51,007 bases of DNA. It comes from Bacteroidales bacterium (lineage in GTDB: Bacteria; Bacteroidota; Bacteroidia; Bacteroidales; P3). Below the pieces are notes generated by a model. The model was given only the letters and a program-made list of their open reading frames with translations. It searched no databases and was not told where the DNA came from. Shown here piece after piece: positions 40,000-49,266 of the stretch. Within the stretch, counting starts at the first letter, position 1, and every line of letters begins with the position of its first letter. Where the stretch lies: NCBI GenBank assembly GCA_030523765.1, contig JAUNHX010000014.1, positions 1-51,007 on the forward strand, read 5' to 3'. A program made the translations under genes and the position numbers.

Positions 40000-41163
40000 T
40001 TAGAAAATAAGAGACAACAGTACCCATAGCCAGTGGGCCGATATACCAGCACAGAGTCCTGCAATTGTGTGGGCCCCGATAGCTTTGGGAATAAGTTGGC
40101 GATAGCCGAGTGAATCGAGCATAGCGGTATGAGTACTGAGATAACCACTCCAGCACATACCCATAGCGGTGAAGACGGCAATAGTATCGTTGGTGATAAG
40201 ACCCATACTGCTAAAACGGGGTACAAGACCCATTGCAGCACCTACTGCACCTAGCGAAGTAAGCGGGAATGCAATAAGTTCGGAAGAGGTGAAGCCAAAG
40301 AGCCATTCGAACACGAAGTTGATCTTATCGGCCAACCAAGCAATTACGGGGACACCTTCGTAGGCAAGACCTTGATAACCCACTGTAGCATCAGCAGGAC
40401 CAAAGGTGAGCATCATAACGATAGTAGAAATAACCAACACACCAGGAATGATAGCCACACCAATACTAACACCATCTTTTCCACCATCAAGGATGCTGTT
40501 TAGGAAACGCATAAAGATGGAGCCTTCACTCTTGAAAGAGATATTCTGTTCGCTATCATGATTGAGGTCGCCATCATAAACTGGAGCATCCAGTTCCGGA
40601 TATGCTTTCAAGGTAGAACGCTGCATGAGTCGAGTAGAGATAATACTACCGATGACAGCACCCACAATTCCCACAAGGGCTCCCTTGCCATAGCCAAGAC
40701 CCGTCATAAACGCCAATACCACAAGTCCCATACCGAAAGCAGTACCAAAATTGGTAAGAGATGCCAATTGGTATTTCTTGAAATACTGCGAGAAGTTGTG
40801 GTCTTTGGAGAGGGTAATGATAGCGGGGTTATCACTCAAGAAAGTCATTACGGCACCTAAGGCAGCCACACCGGGCAGATTATAGAGAGGTTTCATGAGC
40901 GGACGAAGAATATTCTCCATAAGGCGTACCACACCAAATTCAGCCAACAATTTGCTAATAGCACCCATCAGTACACATATAGCCATAATGTAAAAGACGG
41001 TTTCCAACAGCAGATGATAGGCCGTCTGCATGAAGGTGTTGAGCATATGAGGAAGGGTCATAAAGTGGGCCAACACGCCGAAAAATGCAAAGAAGATAGC
41101 AAGGAAGATCAAGGCTTCGATACTACGCTTTGTGGTAAACTTTAAGTGTTTGAATGCACTCAT
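40000..41163 (-). CDS. Gate-domain (nucleoside recognition) membrane protein
   Basis: This is a 387-residue inner-membrane protein with about nine or ten hydrophobic segments. The sequence contains the Gate-type region VAALGAVMTFLSDNPAIITLSK and FKKYQLASLTNFGTAFGMG, found in YjiH and CD0519/CD1768-like membrane proteins. Substrate is unknown; Gate proteins are thought to be transporters or assembly factors. The stop is followed by a tandem 11-base repeat (39978-39999). It lies 81 bases downstream of the porin and may share its transcript. Confidence 0.78.
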   Translation of the reverse strand: MSAFKHLKFTTKRSIEALIFLAIFFAFFGVLAHFMTLPHMLNTFMQTAYHLLLETVFYIMAICVLMGAISKLLAEFGVVRLMENILRPLMKPLYNLPGVAALGAVMTFLSDNPAIITLSKDHNFSQYFKKYQLASLTNFGTAFGMGLVVLAFMTGLGYGKGALVGIVGAVIGSIISTRLMQRSTLKAYPELDAPVYDGDLNHDSEQNISFKSEGSIFMRFLNSILDGGKDGVSIGVAIIPGVLVISTIVMMLTFGPADATVGYQGLAYEGVPVIAWLADKINFVFEWLFGFTSSELIAFPLTSLGAVGAAMGLVPRFSSMGLITNDTIAVFTAMGMCWSGYLSTHTAMLDSLGYRQLIPKAIGAHTIAGLCAGISAHWLWVLLSLIF

Positions 41164-41244
41164 GATTGCGATATATTTAATTTTCTTTATTTGAAAAAAC
41201 GAAATGGCATTATGCCGCTATTTGGACAGTTAGGATTCGTAGTG

Positions 41245-42297
41245 TTACCAATTGTAGCGCCGCTCGAGCGATTTGAGCACGTTAATATTCCAAGTGAGGC
41301 CCACATTGGCAGAAATTCCTTCATAACCTCCATTAACACCATTGCTAGTCTTCTCGAAAGCAACATAGGCATGATAACGAAGATCGCGACAGTAGCGAGG
41401 ATGGTTTTCAAATCCCACTCCGGCCATAGCACGACGCCCATCATAGGGGAAGAAAATATCCTCAATAACGCCCGTTCCCTCTTCATACACACCTTTACCA
41501 AAGAGACTCCAACCTTCATTGAAACGCAACTCTAATCGAGCCACCATCGAACGATAGACGATATCGGAATTGTCATAGTGAGCCATCAAGTCGACATACA
41601 TATTCCAATGATCGAAGGCCAATTTATTGCCAGCAGCAAAATAAGCCAACCTATCGCCAGGAGCACTTGTAGCAAGGCCCTTATCGAAAACGCTAGCCGA
41701 CCATAAGGTATGGAAATGACCCATATGACCTGCCCACATAAGGTTGTAAGAGAAGTTGCCCCAATCGGCACCAAAGCCATTATATGGGGTGTTGGTTACC
41801 TGAGCCACAAGGGAGTGCTTACCTTCGTTGGTAAGATAAGCCAGCGAAGCTCCTAACTGGAAACAATAGAAATTGTCCCAGTAAACACCATTATAATAGA
41901 CATCAATAGGGGCTGCATCGTATTCAAAGCCGCCAATAGCCATAGCATCTTTTCCGAAACGGAAACGCCAATGTTCGTTAGGCATATAATTGATATAAAG
42001 GAAATCGGTGTTATCGAAGAAGTTGTGAGTACCGTTATCGGCAATGATACGCTGACGAAGGTAGTAGGATACCTTATTACTAAGGTTACCTCCCATGTGG
42101 AGGTTGAAGTAGCGGCCATAGAAGCCATAGGTCTCGGACGACCCATCAGTGGAACGATTATAGTCAAAATCGGCACGTGCTTCTAGCCGAAGTGTGGTAA
42201 TACGATTGTCGGAATCGTCTTGAGCAGTTACTTTTGTGGCTATTAATAGACTCAACGAAGCCATAAAAATAGCACATAGTTTATTTATTTTCAGCAT
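41245..42297 (-). CDS. Outer-membrane porin (phosphate-selective porin-like)
   Basis: This is a 350-residue protein starting at ATG 42297; ATG 42315 adds a six-residue n-region and is possible, since the -7 box at 42331-42338 allows both. The signal peptide ends LLIATKVTAQ. The mature part is a run of amphipathic strands with periplasmic-turn Asn/Asp and many Tyr/Trp, including RLEARADFDYNRSTDG and FRFGKDAMAIGGFEYD, as in porins of the OprO/OprP type, and closes with VGLTWNINVLKSLERRYNW, although it lacks a terminal Phe. A permeation role is inferred. Solute unknown. Confidence 0.83.
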   Translation of the reverse strand: MLKINKLCAIFMASLSLLIATKVTAQDDSDNRITTLRLEARADFDYNRSTDGSSETYGFYGRYFNLHMGGNLSNKVSYYLRQRIIADNGTHNFFDNTDFLYINYMPNEHWRFRFGKDAMAIGGFEYDAAPIDVYYNGVYWDNFYCFQLGASLAYLTNEGKHSLVAQVTNTPYNGFGADWGNFSYNLMWAGHMGHFHTLWSASVFDKGLATSAPGDRLAYFAAGNKLAFDHWNMYVDLMAHYDNSDIVYRSMVARLELRFNEGWSLFGKGVYEEGTGVIEDIFFPYDGRRAMAGVGFENHPRYCRDLRYHAYVAFEKTSNGVNGGYEGISANVGLTWNINVLKSLERRYNW

Positions 42298-42330
42298 ACT
42301 ATATTTTTTAGTCATTATTTTTATCAAATG

Positions 42331-42360
42331 CAAAAGTACAAAAAAATTTGGGTATTCAAA
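42331..42360 (-). promoter_or_regulatory. Promoter of the porin gene
   Basis: On the minus strand TTTG (42360-42357) and TACTTTTG (42338-42331) are separated by 18 bases, as in the Bacteroidota consensus. It overlaps the divergent promoter at 42347-42377. Confidence 0.75.
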
Positions 42361-42377
42361 TAATATATGTATTTTTG
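42347..42377 (+). promoter_or_regulatory. Promoter of the 42403 barrel gene
   Basis: TTTG (42347-42350) and TATTTTTG (42370-42377) are separated by exactly 19 bases, the best promoter match in the window. The start codon at 42403 is 25 bases downstream. Confidence 0.82.
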
Positions 42378-42402
42378 CATTCAAAAATAAAATATAGAGA
42401 AT

Positions 42403-43110
42403 ATGAAAAATAGTAACACTTTCAAAGTTTTAGGCCTTGCTGCAGTATTGTTTTTCTGTGGTCAAAGCATCAAAGCTCAAACGGCCTTAGAGACATCACT
42501 CTTCTTTAATGGCGTAGCTCCTTCGGCTGAATTTAACGACAATGCAACTCTTACTTCAGAGGGTCTTTTTGGTAAGGATCAGATTGGTACAGCTGCTGCA
42601 TTAGGTTTTGGTGGTGGTATTCGTGCTAGTCTTCCCTTCGATATTGGAGTAGGATATGTTGCTCCTTTTGTTGGCGCCGACCTATTTTGGAATCGTCCCA
42701 AATCCAGTCTTCGTACTCCTATGATGGAAGCCGATGATAAGGTTCCCCAGTATTTCAACATTCCCATTATGGTTGGTGTGCAGTATCGCTATCCTTTGGC
42801 CGATATGGGATTGGAATATGTTACTCCTTATGCCGAATTTGGTGTTGGATACGACTTCTTTATGATTGGAGCTGAGGGTGCAAAAAACAAATACTACTAT
42901 AACTACAAAGTGAAAGGCGCTATGGCTTGGCAATTAGGTGTTGGTACATTCTTGGCCAACCACGTCAGCATTGGAATTCACTACTATGGTCTTGGCACCC
43001 ACCAAATTAAATACGGCAACGGCTGTGTTCCCGATATGGCTAGCTCGACCAATCTCAACCAACTGCGTCGCATCGGCGAGTGGGCTCTCCGTTTCGGTTT
43101 CCACTTCTAA
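42403..43110 (+). CDS. Outer-membrane beta-barrel protein
   Basis: This is a 235-residue exported protein: a signal peptide (MKNSNTFKVLGLAAVLFFCGQSIKAQ) is followed by alternating strands, with GGGIRASLPFDIGVGYVAPFVGAD and VTPYAEFGVGYDFFMIG as clear examples (written in part), and a C-terminal strand LRFGFHF with a terminal aromatic, as needed for BAM insertion. It resembles small Bacteroidota barrels of unknown ligand. The gene has an excellent promoter and a strong terminator, so it is monocistronic and perhaps well expressed. Confidence 0.86.
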   Translation: MKNSNTFKVLGLAAVLFFCGQSIKAQTALETSLFFNGVAPSAEFNDNATLTSEGLFGKDQIGTAAALGFGGGIRASLPFDIGVGYVAPFVGADLFWNRPKSSLRTPMMEADDKVPQYFNIPIMVGVQYRYPLADMGLEYVTPYAEFGVGYDFFMIGAEGAKNKYYYNYKVKGAMAWQLGVGTFLANHVSIGIHYYGLGTHQIKYGNGCVPDMASSTNLNQLRRIGEWALRFGFHF

Positions 43111-43133
43111 TCTGACGATTAAATCACATTATA

Positions 43134-43171
43134 GAGAGGCGCCTTCCTTTAAAAGGCGCCTCTCTCTTTTT
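43134..43171 (+). terminator. Strong intrinsic terminator after the barrel gene
   Basis: GAGAGGCGCCTT (43134-43145) pairs with AAGGCGCCTCTC, separated by a six- to seven-base loop, and leads into TCTTTTT. Confidence 0.9.
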
Positions 43172-43300
43172 ATCATCAATCAATCTCCATCCTTCGCATC
43201 TCTAATCTTGCTACGAAAAATATGATCGATGATAAAATAAATAACACATTGGCTCGTTATTGAATGTATTTAGATTTAAATAATAGAATCATTAATTAAT

Positions 43301-44959
43301 ATGGGTAATAGAACTAAGAAATACTACTTCATAGCAGCCTTGATGCTTGTTTGGGGTAGCAACCTAACGGCTCAAGAAACCTACGATAAGGGATTTGAAA
43401 TATCTAAGAATCTGGAAATCTTCTCCAACGTATACCAGAATCTACATCAGTTCTATGTGGACGATGTGGAGCCAGGAAAGACAATGAAAGTGGCTATCGA
43501 TGCCATGCTAGCTTCAATGGATCCCTATACTAACTACTATCCCGAATCGGCTATGGAGGATGTAAAACTCCAACTGATGGGAGAATATGGCGGCGTTGGT
43601 GCTTTAATCCTACAGTTCGACAGCAACATCTATATTTCCCAACCCTATGAGGGGTTGCCAGCCGACTTGGTTGGACTCAAAGCTGGCGATAGGATAGTAG
43701 AGGTCAATGGCGAAAGCACTAAAGGAAAAACCACAGCCGATGTAAGTAGCGCTATGCGTGGACAAGCAGGTACGGAGGTAACCCTCAAGGTGGAACGCAA
43801 TGGTAAAATGATTACCAAAACACTCACCCGCAAAGAGATAAAGATGAAAGCTGTACCCTATTACGGCATGATGAAAGACAATATTGGCTACATTAAACTG
43901 AACGAATTCACTCACGGTTCGGCACAAGAGGTTAAGCAGGCCTTCCGTTCACTCAAAGCCGAACACCCCGAAATGAAGGGAGTAGTGCTCGATCTGCGTG
44001 GAAATGGTGGCGGACTGCTGAACGAAGCTGTCGATATTGTGAACATATGGGAAAAGAAAGGACAGCTTGTGGTGGAAACCAAAGGCAAAATAAAAGCTAA
44101 GAATCTGAAAAGCTATACCTCATCTACAGCCGAAGACCTCCAAATCCCTGTTGCTGTTTTGATAGACGGAAGCAGCGCTTCGGCATCGGAGATCGTAAGT
44201 GGAAGCCTTCAAGATTTTGACCGCGCAGTCATCGTGGGCAACCGCTCATACGGCAAGGGGCTCGTACAAAACATACTGCCCATGAACTATGGTAGTCAGA
44301 TGAAGGTAACCGTCTCGAAATACTATATTCCCTCAGGACGTTGCATCCAAGCAATCAATTATAGTGACCGCGATGAAAATGGACGCGCCAAGAAACTCCC
44401 CGACTCACTCAAAACAGCTTTCCAAACACACAATGGAAGAACCGTTTACGATGGTGCTGGCATCGAACCCGATGTAGAGGTTGAACAAGAATATATGTCA
44501 AGTCTTACGGCTGAATTAGTTCGTCGTAGCTGTTTCTTTGAATATGCTAACATATTCTGCTCCAAACACGAAACCATTCCCGCCCCCGAAGCCTTCGAAA
44601 TCACCGACGAAATATGGAACGACTTCGCCACTTTTGTCAAATCAAAGAATATCACCTATAAGACCTATACCGAAGAGGTTCTTGCCAATATGCGTCAAGC
44701 AGCTGAGGACGAACATTATTTGGAAAGCATCGAAAAAGATATCAAAGATTTGGAAGAAAAATTCAAGCAAGAGAAAGCAAACGATCTGACCAAGTATCGT
44801 AAAGAGATTTCTATGATGCTGAAAAGCGAACTGCTAGCACGCTACTACTACGAGAAAGGACAGATTCAAGGATGGTTGCCCGATGATCCCTGTGCTCTTA
44901 AGGCAATCGAGATCCTGAACAACACCGATCAGTATAACAAGATCTTAGGTAAGAAATAA
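43301..44959 (+). CDS. S41 family C-terminal processing peptidase
   Basis: This is a 552-residue exported protease of the CtpA/Prc group. After a signal peptide (about residues 1-24, ending LTAQ) comes a helical N-domain (DPYTNYY), a PDZ domain (about 90-180, LVGLKAGDRIVEVNGEST) and the tail-specific protease domain with the catalytic Ser294 (DGSSASASEIVSGSLQD) and Lys319 (RSYGKGLVQ), spaced 25 residues as in known members. It cleaves protein C-termini in the periplasm. The C-terminal part is helical and charged. Translation of the next gene begins 23 bases downstream at a TTG. Confidence 0.94.
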   Translation: MGNRTKKYYFIAALMLVWGSNLTAQETYDKGFEISKNLEIFSNVYQNLHQFYVDDVEPGKTMKVAIDAMLASMDPYTNYYPESAMEDVKLQLMGEYGGVGALILQFDSNIYISQPYEGLPADLVGLKAGDRIVEVNGESTKGKTTADVSSAMRGQAGTEVTLKVERNGKMITKTLTRKEIKMKAVPYYGMMKDNIGYIKLNEFTHGSAQEVKQAFRSLKAEHPEMKGVVLDLRGNGGGLLNEAVDIVNIWEKKGQLVVETKGKIKAKNLKSYTSSTAEDLQIPVAVLIDGSSASASEIVSGSLQDFDRAVIVGNRSYGKGLVQNILPMNYGSQMKVTVSKYYIPSGRCIQAINYSDRDENGRAKKLPDSLKTAFQTHNGRTVYDGAGIEPDVEVEQEYMSSLTAELVRRSCFFEYANIFCSKHETIPAPEAFEITDEIWNDFATFVKSKNITYKTYTEEVLANMRQAAEDEHYLESIEKDIKDLEEKFKQEKANDLTKYRKEISMMLKSELLARYYYEKGQIQGWLPDDPCALKAIEILNNTDQYNKILGKK

Positions 44960-44982
44960 TCATCCTTAAACAAACATAACCC

Positions 44983-46527
44983 TTGCGACAAAAGGTCCAT
45001 ACCACACTTTATTTCCTACTTCTATGTTTAGGAATGATAGGAATGACAACATCCAACTATTTAATGAATATGGCTTGGGTGTTTTTAGCTGCTAACTGGC
45101 TTTTGGAGTGGGATATGCGACACAAGTTCGCCAATTTCAAAACCAACTATCTGCTACAAGCTTGGCTGGTATTGTTTCTCCTTCATGTGGTTGGATTATT
45201 ATGGTCGTCTAATATAGCCTATGGACTCGATGATCTTCGAAAAAAACTACCACTGCTGTTTATCCCCCTTGTTGTCCTAACTTCACAACCTCTTAGCGAC
45301 AAACGATATCGATGGGTGCTCTTTTCCTACATTATGGCTATGTTGGTAGCTTCCATTATAGGGCTTGTCCGTTTCTTCACCATCCCCGATCTCCCCTATC
45401 GCGATATTATTCCCTTTATATCTCACATTCGCTTCTCTCTCAACCTATGTTTGGGCATCATGCTGCTTGGATGGCAGATAATACGCGCCCGCTCGTTTCA
45501 AACGCGACTTTGGGCATCATTACTTGCGACTTATTTCTTCCTATACCTATTTCTACTGCAATCCTATACCGGTTGTATTATTCTGTTTGTGTTAGCTTTG
45601 GTTATGCTGTGCCACTATTGGAAAACGATAGAGAATCGCCGCCTACGAGGAGCAATGCTAACACTTTGGTGCTTGGTTTTTATCTCTGTTGGCACATTGG
45701 TAGGGTTCCATATCCATCAATATTACCACCTTATCCCTCAAGCCAAAGCGCCCTTAGCAATGCAGACAGCCAATGGACGACCCTATACCCATCAGCAAGA
45801 TGGACTTATCGAAAACGGCAACTATGTAAATAACTATATCAATGACGAGGAGATGTGGCACGAATGGAGAAAACGAAACAACCGCGATCTCTACGACACT
45901 TCTGCTACGGGCTACCCAATCCGAGGAGCTTTGGTACGCTATCTTAATGCCAAAGGACTAACAAAAGATAGTGCAGGTATGGCTCAATTAAACAACAATG
46001 AGATTGATGCCATTGCCAAAGGTATTGCCAACCCAGTGTATGAGAAACATCTCAGTATACAACGTATGGTATACGTGCTTTGTTTTGAATATGAGAACTA
46101 TCGATGCTTCAACTCGGTTCGTAACTTCACTATGCTGCAACGTTTCGAACTATGGAAAAACGGATGGTCGGTATTTCTCCATTCGCCATTGATAGGCGTA
46201 GGTACAGGCGATGTAGTTGATATGTGCCATAAAGAACTAATTAAATCGCAATCGGATCTAGCTGGTACAAAAAAACACACTCACAACCAATACCTAACAT
46301 TCCTCATAACCTTTGGCCTACTTGGATTCATCATCATTGTTTGGATGTTTGTCCGTGCATTTCGCCGTCAGCACCTACTCCGTATTGCACCATTCTTGAT
46401 TATCACAACCATCACACTCATCTCGTTCATTACAGAAGACACACTCGAAACATTGGCTGGTGCCATGTTTGTCACACTCTTCTCAACACTCTTTGCCTCT
46501 CACCGACTCAAAAACAATGAGTCATAA
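44983..46527 (+). CDS. O-antigen ligase/polymerase-like membrane protein
   Basis: This is a 514-residue inner-membrane protein with about eleven segments. The start is TTG at 44983: TAA lies in frame at 44977-44979, and the next ATG (45034) would cut the first membrane segment. The Wzy_C-type motif is towards the C-terminus: RFELWKNGWSVFLHSPLIGVG followed by THNQYLTFLITFGLLGF. A long periplasmic loop (about 250-380, LIENGNYVNNYINDEEMWH) precedes it. WaaL-type enzymes link O-antigen to lipid A-core; specificity is not determined. It lies between the S41 protease and M16 peptidase genes on one strand. Confidence 0.86.
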   Translation: MRQKVHTTLYFLLLCLGMIGMTTSNYLMNMAWVFLAANWLLEWDMRHKFANFKTNYLLQAWLVLFLLHVVGLLWSSNIAYGLDDLRKKLPLLFIPLVVLTSQPLSDKRYRWVLFSYIMAMLVASIIGLVRFFTIPDLPYRDIIPFISHIRFSLNLCLGIMLLGWQIIRARSFQTRLWASLLATYFFLYLFLLQSYTGCIILFVLALVMLCHYWKTIENRRLRGAMLTLWCLVFISVGTLVGFHIHQYYHLIPQAKAPLAMQTANGRPYTHQQDGLIENGNYVNNYINDEEMWHEWRKRNNRDLYDTSATGYPIRGALVRYLNAKGLTKDSAGMAQLNNNEIDAIAKGIANPVYEKHLSIQRMVYVLCFEYENYRCFNSVRNFTMLQRFELWKNGWSVFLHSPLIGVGTGDVVDMCHKELIKSQSDLAGTKKHTHNQYLTFLITFGLLGFIIIVWMFVRAFRRQHLLRIAPFLIITTITLISFITEDTLETLAGAMFVTLFSTLFASHRLKNNES

Positions 46528-46557
46528 TCACCCAACCACACATCCCATCAAAAAACA

Positions 46558-47775
46558 ATGTATCAATATCATACACTCAATAATGGCATCCGTATAGTCT
46601 TCCGTCAAAAAGAAAGCATCGTAGCCCATGCAGGGGTTTACGTCAATGTAGGCTCTCGCGACGAACAAGGAGCCGAAGAGGGTTTAGCCCATTTTATTGA
46701 GCATTCTATCTTTAAAGGCACCACTCATCGAAAATCCTATCATATCCTGAACCGAATCGATGGGGTGGGAGGCGAACTGAATGCGTTCACCACCAAAGAA
46801 TCAACCTGCATTTACACCACCTCCCTATCCATCCACCTAGAGCGATGCCTCGAACTGATGTCGGATATTATCTTCAATTCCAATTTCCCTGAAAACGAAA
46901 TAGCAAAAGAGAAAGATGTAGTATTAGAAGAAATCAACTCATACGAAGACTACCCAGCCGAGCTCATCTACGACGACTTCGAATACTTAGCCTTCGAGGG
47001 ACATCCTTTAGCTCATAATATACTAGGGACAAAGAAAAATGTCAAGAAGTTTACCACCAACTTCATACGCGAGTTCTTTACCCGCAACTATACCCCCGAT
47101 CGTATGGTTATCACCGTGGTTGGAAACATCGACTTCAAGAAACTAGTTCGAATATTAGAGCACTATTTCGGTTGCTACAAACCACTCACCTCCTCTATTG
47201 ATCGTAGCACCCCACCCCAATTCCATCAATTCAATACTACTATCCACAAAAAAACACACCAAGTACACGCACTCATCGGCTGCAGCGCCTACAACAGTTT
47301 CGATGAGAAGAAAGTCGGGTTTACTCTTATCAACAATTTGTTAGGAGGGCCTGCTATGAACTCCCGACTCAACGTGGCTATACGTGAAAAATACGGATTC
47401 TGCTATACCATCGAATCACAATATACACCCTTTACCGATGCTGGCCTTTTCTATATCTATGCTGGCATCGAACCCGAAGCCAAAGAAAAATATATTGAAC
47501 TGGTACTAAAAGAATTAAATCGTTTTAAAGAAAAGCCCCTTTCTACCCTTCAATTACACACTGCCCAACAACAACTCATTGCCCAAATAGCTATCGATAA
47601 CGACCTCTCTCTCAACGAAATGCAATCCATAGGCAAAGCGCACCTCTTATATAATCGTGTAGATACTCTTGAAGAGATGAGCAATGATATTGAAAGCATT
47701 ACAGCCCAAGAGATTCAAGATATAGCTAACGAACTATTTGTCGATAATAATCTCAGTTTCCTCTTTTACAACTAA
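46558..47775 (+). CDS. M16 family zinc peptidase
   Basis: This is a 405-residue single-unit pitrilysin-type peptidase (processing-peptidase-like). The inverted zinc motif HxxEH is at His45-Glu48-His49 (LAHFIEHSIFKGT), with the third ligand in the usual EEINSYED segment about 75 residues later. The C-terminal half carries the substrate-binding R/Y-type motif (LNVAIREKYGFCYTIES). There is no signal peptide, so it may be cytoplasmic; homologues degrade small peptides. The gene is 30 bases after the O-antigen ligase gene. Confidence 0.93.
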   Translation: MYQYHTLNNGIRIVFRQKESIVAHAGVYVNVGSRDEQGAEEGLAHFIEHSIFKGTTHRKSYHILNRIDGVGGELNAFTTKESTCIYTTSLSIHLERCLELMSDIIFNSNFPENEIAKEKDVVLEEINSYEDYPAELIYDDFEYLAFEGHPLAHNILGTKKNVKKFTTNFIREFFTRNYTPDRMVITVVGNIDFKKLVRILEHYFGCYKPLTSSIDRSTPPQFHQFNTTIHKKTHQVHALIGCSAYNSFDEKKVGFTLINNLLGGPAMNSRLNVAIREKYGFCYTIESQYTPFTDAGLFYIYAGIEPEAKEKYIELVLKELNRFKEKPLSTLQLHTAQQQLIAQIAIDNDLSLNEMQSIGKAHLLYNRVDTLEEMSNDIESITAQEIQDIANELFVDNNLSFLFYN

Positions 47776-47948
47776 TAATAAATACCCATCTCCTCTATAT
47801 CAGTTGAATTACGATGTTCTTCCTCGCATAGAGATTATCCCCCCTTCTCTATAGGACGGCATCATGAGAGTACGTAAAGAGTGATCTGACACATTCCTCC
47901 CAACACTTTTTTTCTCTTTTTTCCTCTCTTTTCTCACCCTTACTTCGT

Positions 47949-48042
47949 ATCACCCTTACTACACTCTCGCATCACCCTTACTCTAGCCATACTCATGAGT
48001 AAGGCTGAAGTAAGGCTATAGTATGGCTATAGTAAGGGTGAT
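47949..48042. repeat. Long inverted repeat with duplicated arm
   Basis: ATCACCCTTACTCTAGCCATACT (23 bases, given here in two parts: ATCACCCTTACT and CTAGCCATACT) at 47971-47993 pairs with 48020-48042 at 22 of 23 positions around a 26-base loop. The 12-base start of the arm, ATCACCCTTACT, also occurs at 47949-47960, giving a competing partner. There is no T-run, so it is not a simple terminator. Confidence 0.8.
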
Positions 48043-48332
48043 AGGTAGCAGCATGCCGATTAAGAGGCGAATAAAAAGGCAATGCACCCACAACAAACAC
48101 CTCTAAATAACAAAAAGACATAAAAAATTTTCATCTACATAAACAACTGAATTTCAAATAATAATCAACACGAAATGACTTTTTAAGAATTTTTATCTTG
48201 TTTTCGCCCCCCTTCTCACCTTATATTTGCAAAATCAAATAGCAGCGAAAACTGCTGTTAAATTCAAAATAATTTCCACCCAATCAACGTTTTAAACATT
48301 CGAGAGAAACTCTTGAGGGTTTATGATTTTTT

Positions 48333-48374
48333 GTTTACTGTTTACAGTTTATAGTTTATAGGCTACTGTCTATT
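48333..48374. repeat. Heptanucleotide repeat array (GTTTATA-type)
   Basis: Six consecutive 7-mers: GTTTACT, GTTTACA, GTTTATA, GTTTATA, GGCTACT, GTCTATT. They lie about 70 bases upstream of the 48442 gene and resemble the heptamers at 5618-5784 in unit length and composition. Confidence 0.75.
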
Positions 48375-48441
48375 TTTTTACTTTAAATCGTAAACAATTG
48401 GCCTCGTCGGCCCCATCTAGAAAACTTTAATCTATAATAAT

Positions 48442-49206
48442 ATGGCAATTATAAGACAAATCGGACCCGGCTGTTTAGCCTCTGGTACTATTGATGGTAT
48501 CATCTATTATGTGCGTAACGGCAAGATGTATGCGCGTGCTGTACCTATCATACCTGAAAGTTCGTACAACAATCCAGCAGCTCGAATAAGACAGGCCATC
48601 TTTAAGATGGTACAGATGCACCTAAAGTACCATCTTCGGACAATCAAGCAGACAGTATCGCCTGAGGATAGCGGCTCTTCTTCAAATCGTTACTTCAAGC
48701 TGAACAAGACAGGACTGTACGCTGCGCTGAAACCCCTAGCAGAGTTATATGTGGGCGGACAAGAGGTAACCATTACAGATGTAGAGCAAGCAATATGCAA
48801 ATATGCTGCTGATAATCCAAATAGTATCATGATTGCAGCCATGAGTGGATATCGAGAGGTATATCTTACTGGCTCCTGGCCCGATGCTATCACCCTCGAA
48901 GCAAAAAAAGGTGGCAATAAAATAATCATCGTCGTAGCCGAGAAAAGCGTAACCACTACAGTTACAACCCATAGCAACGACACAGAGGTCCCAACATGCA
49001 ACGACACAAAAAGATCTACAAACAGCACAACAACAACCCCAGACAGTAACGAAGCAAAAAGGACAACAAGCAATATCAAGGAGAAACAAACGAATATCAC
49101 TACCAAACCCCAGCCAATTCACATTAATGGCTATACTTCTTTGACTTCCGTCTATGACCCACCATCAGTATCAATCCATCTATATAATAAGAATATCAAA
49201 ATATAA
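48442..49206 (+). CDS. Orphan conserved-type protein with Thr/Asn-rich tail
   Basis: This is a 254-residue protein that I cannot name with certainty. The N-terminus (SGTIDGIIYYVRNGKMYARAVP, written in part) resembles the DUF6266-like proteins of Bacteroidota, and RQAIFKMVQMHLKYHLRTIKQT follows. The next 90 residues are ordinary and mixed; residues about 180-230 form a low-complexity tail rich in Thr, Asn and Ser, and the last 25 residues are more hydrophobic. There is no signal peptide. It is isolated: more than 650 bases of non-coding DNA precede it and a terminator follows. Codon use and Thr/Asn content differ from its neighbours, which hints at acquisition. Confidence 0.65.
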   Translation: MAIIRQIGPGCLASGTIDGIIYYVRNGKMYARAVPIIPESSYNNPAARIRQAIFKMVQMHLKYHLRTIKQTVSPEDSGSSSNRYFKLNKTGLYAALKPLAELYVGGQEVTITDVEQAICKYAADNPNSIMIAAMSGYREVYLTGSWPDAITLEAKKGGNKIIIVVAEKSVTTTVTTHSNDTEVPTCNDTKRSTNSTTTTPDSNEAKRTTSNIKEKQTNITTKPQPIHINGYTSLTSVYDPPSVSIHLYNKNIKI

Positions 49207-49266
49207 TGACCGACTCTGGGGGTACAATATAGGAGAAAGTAGGCTGCTAGATAAAACCAAATAAAA

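Larger units (their letters stand above)
47776..48441. other. 666-base non-coding stretch with a long hairpin and heptamer repeats
   Basis: No credible gene was found. It holds the 23-bp inverted repeat at 47971-48042, an AT-rich middle, and the heptamer array at 48333-48374 upstream of the next gene. A small GGCC-TCGTC-GGCC hairpin (about 48400-48412) lies just before the start at 48442. Confidence 0.6.
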
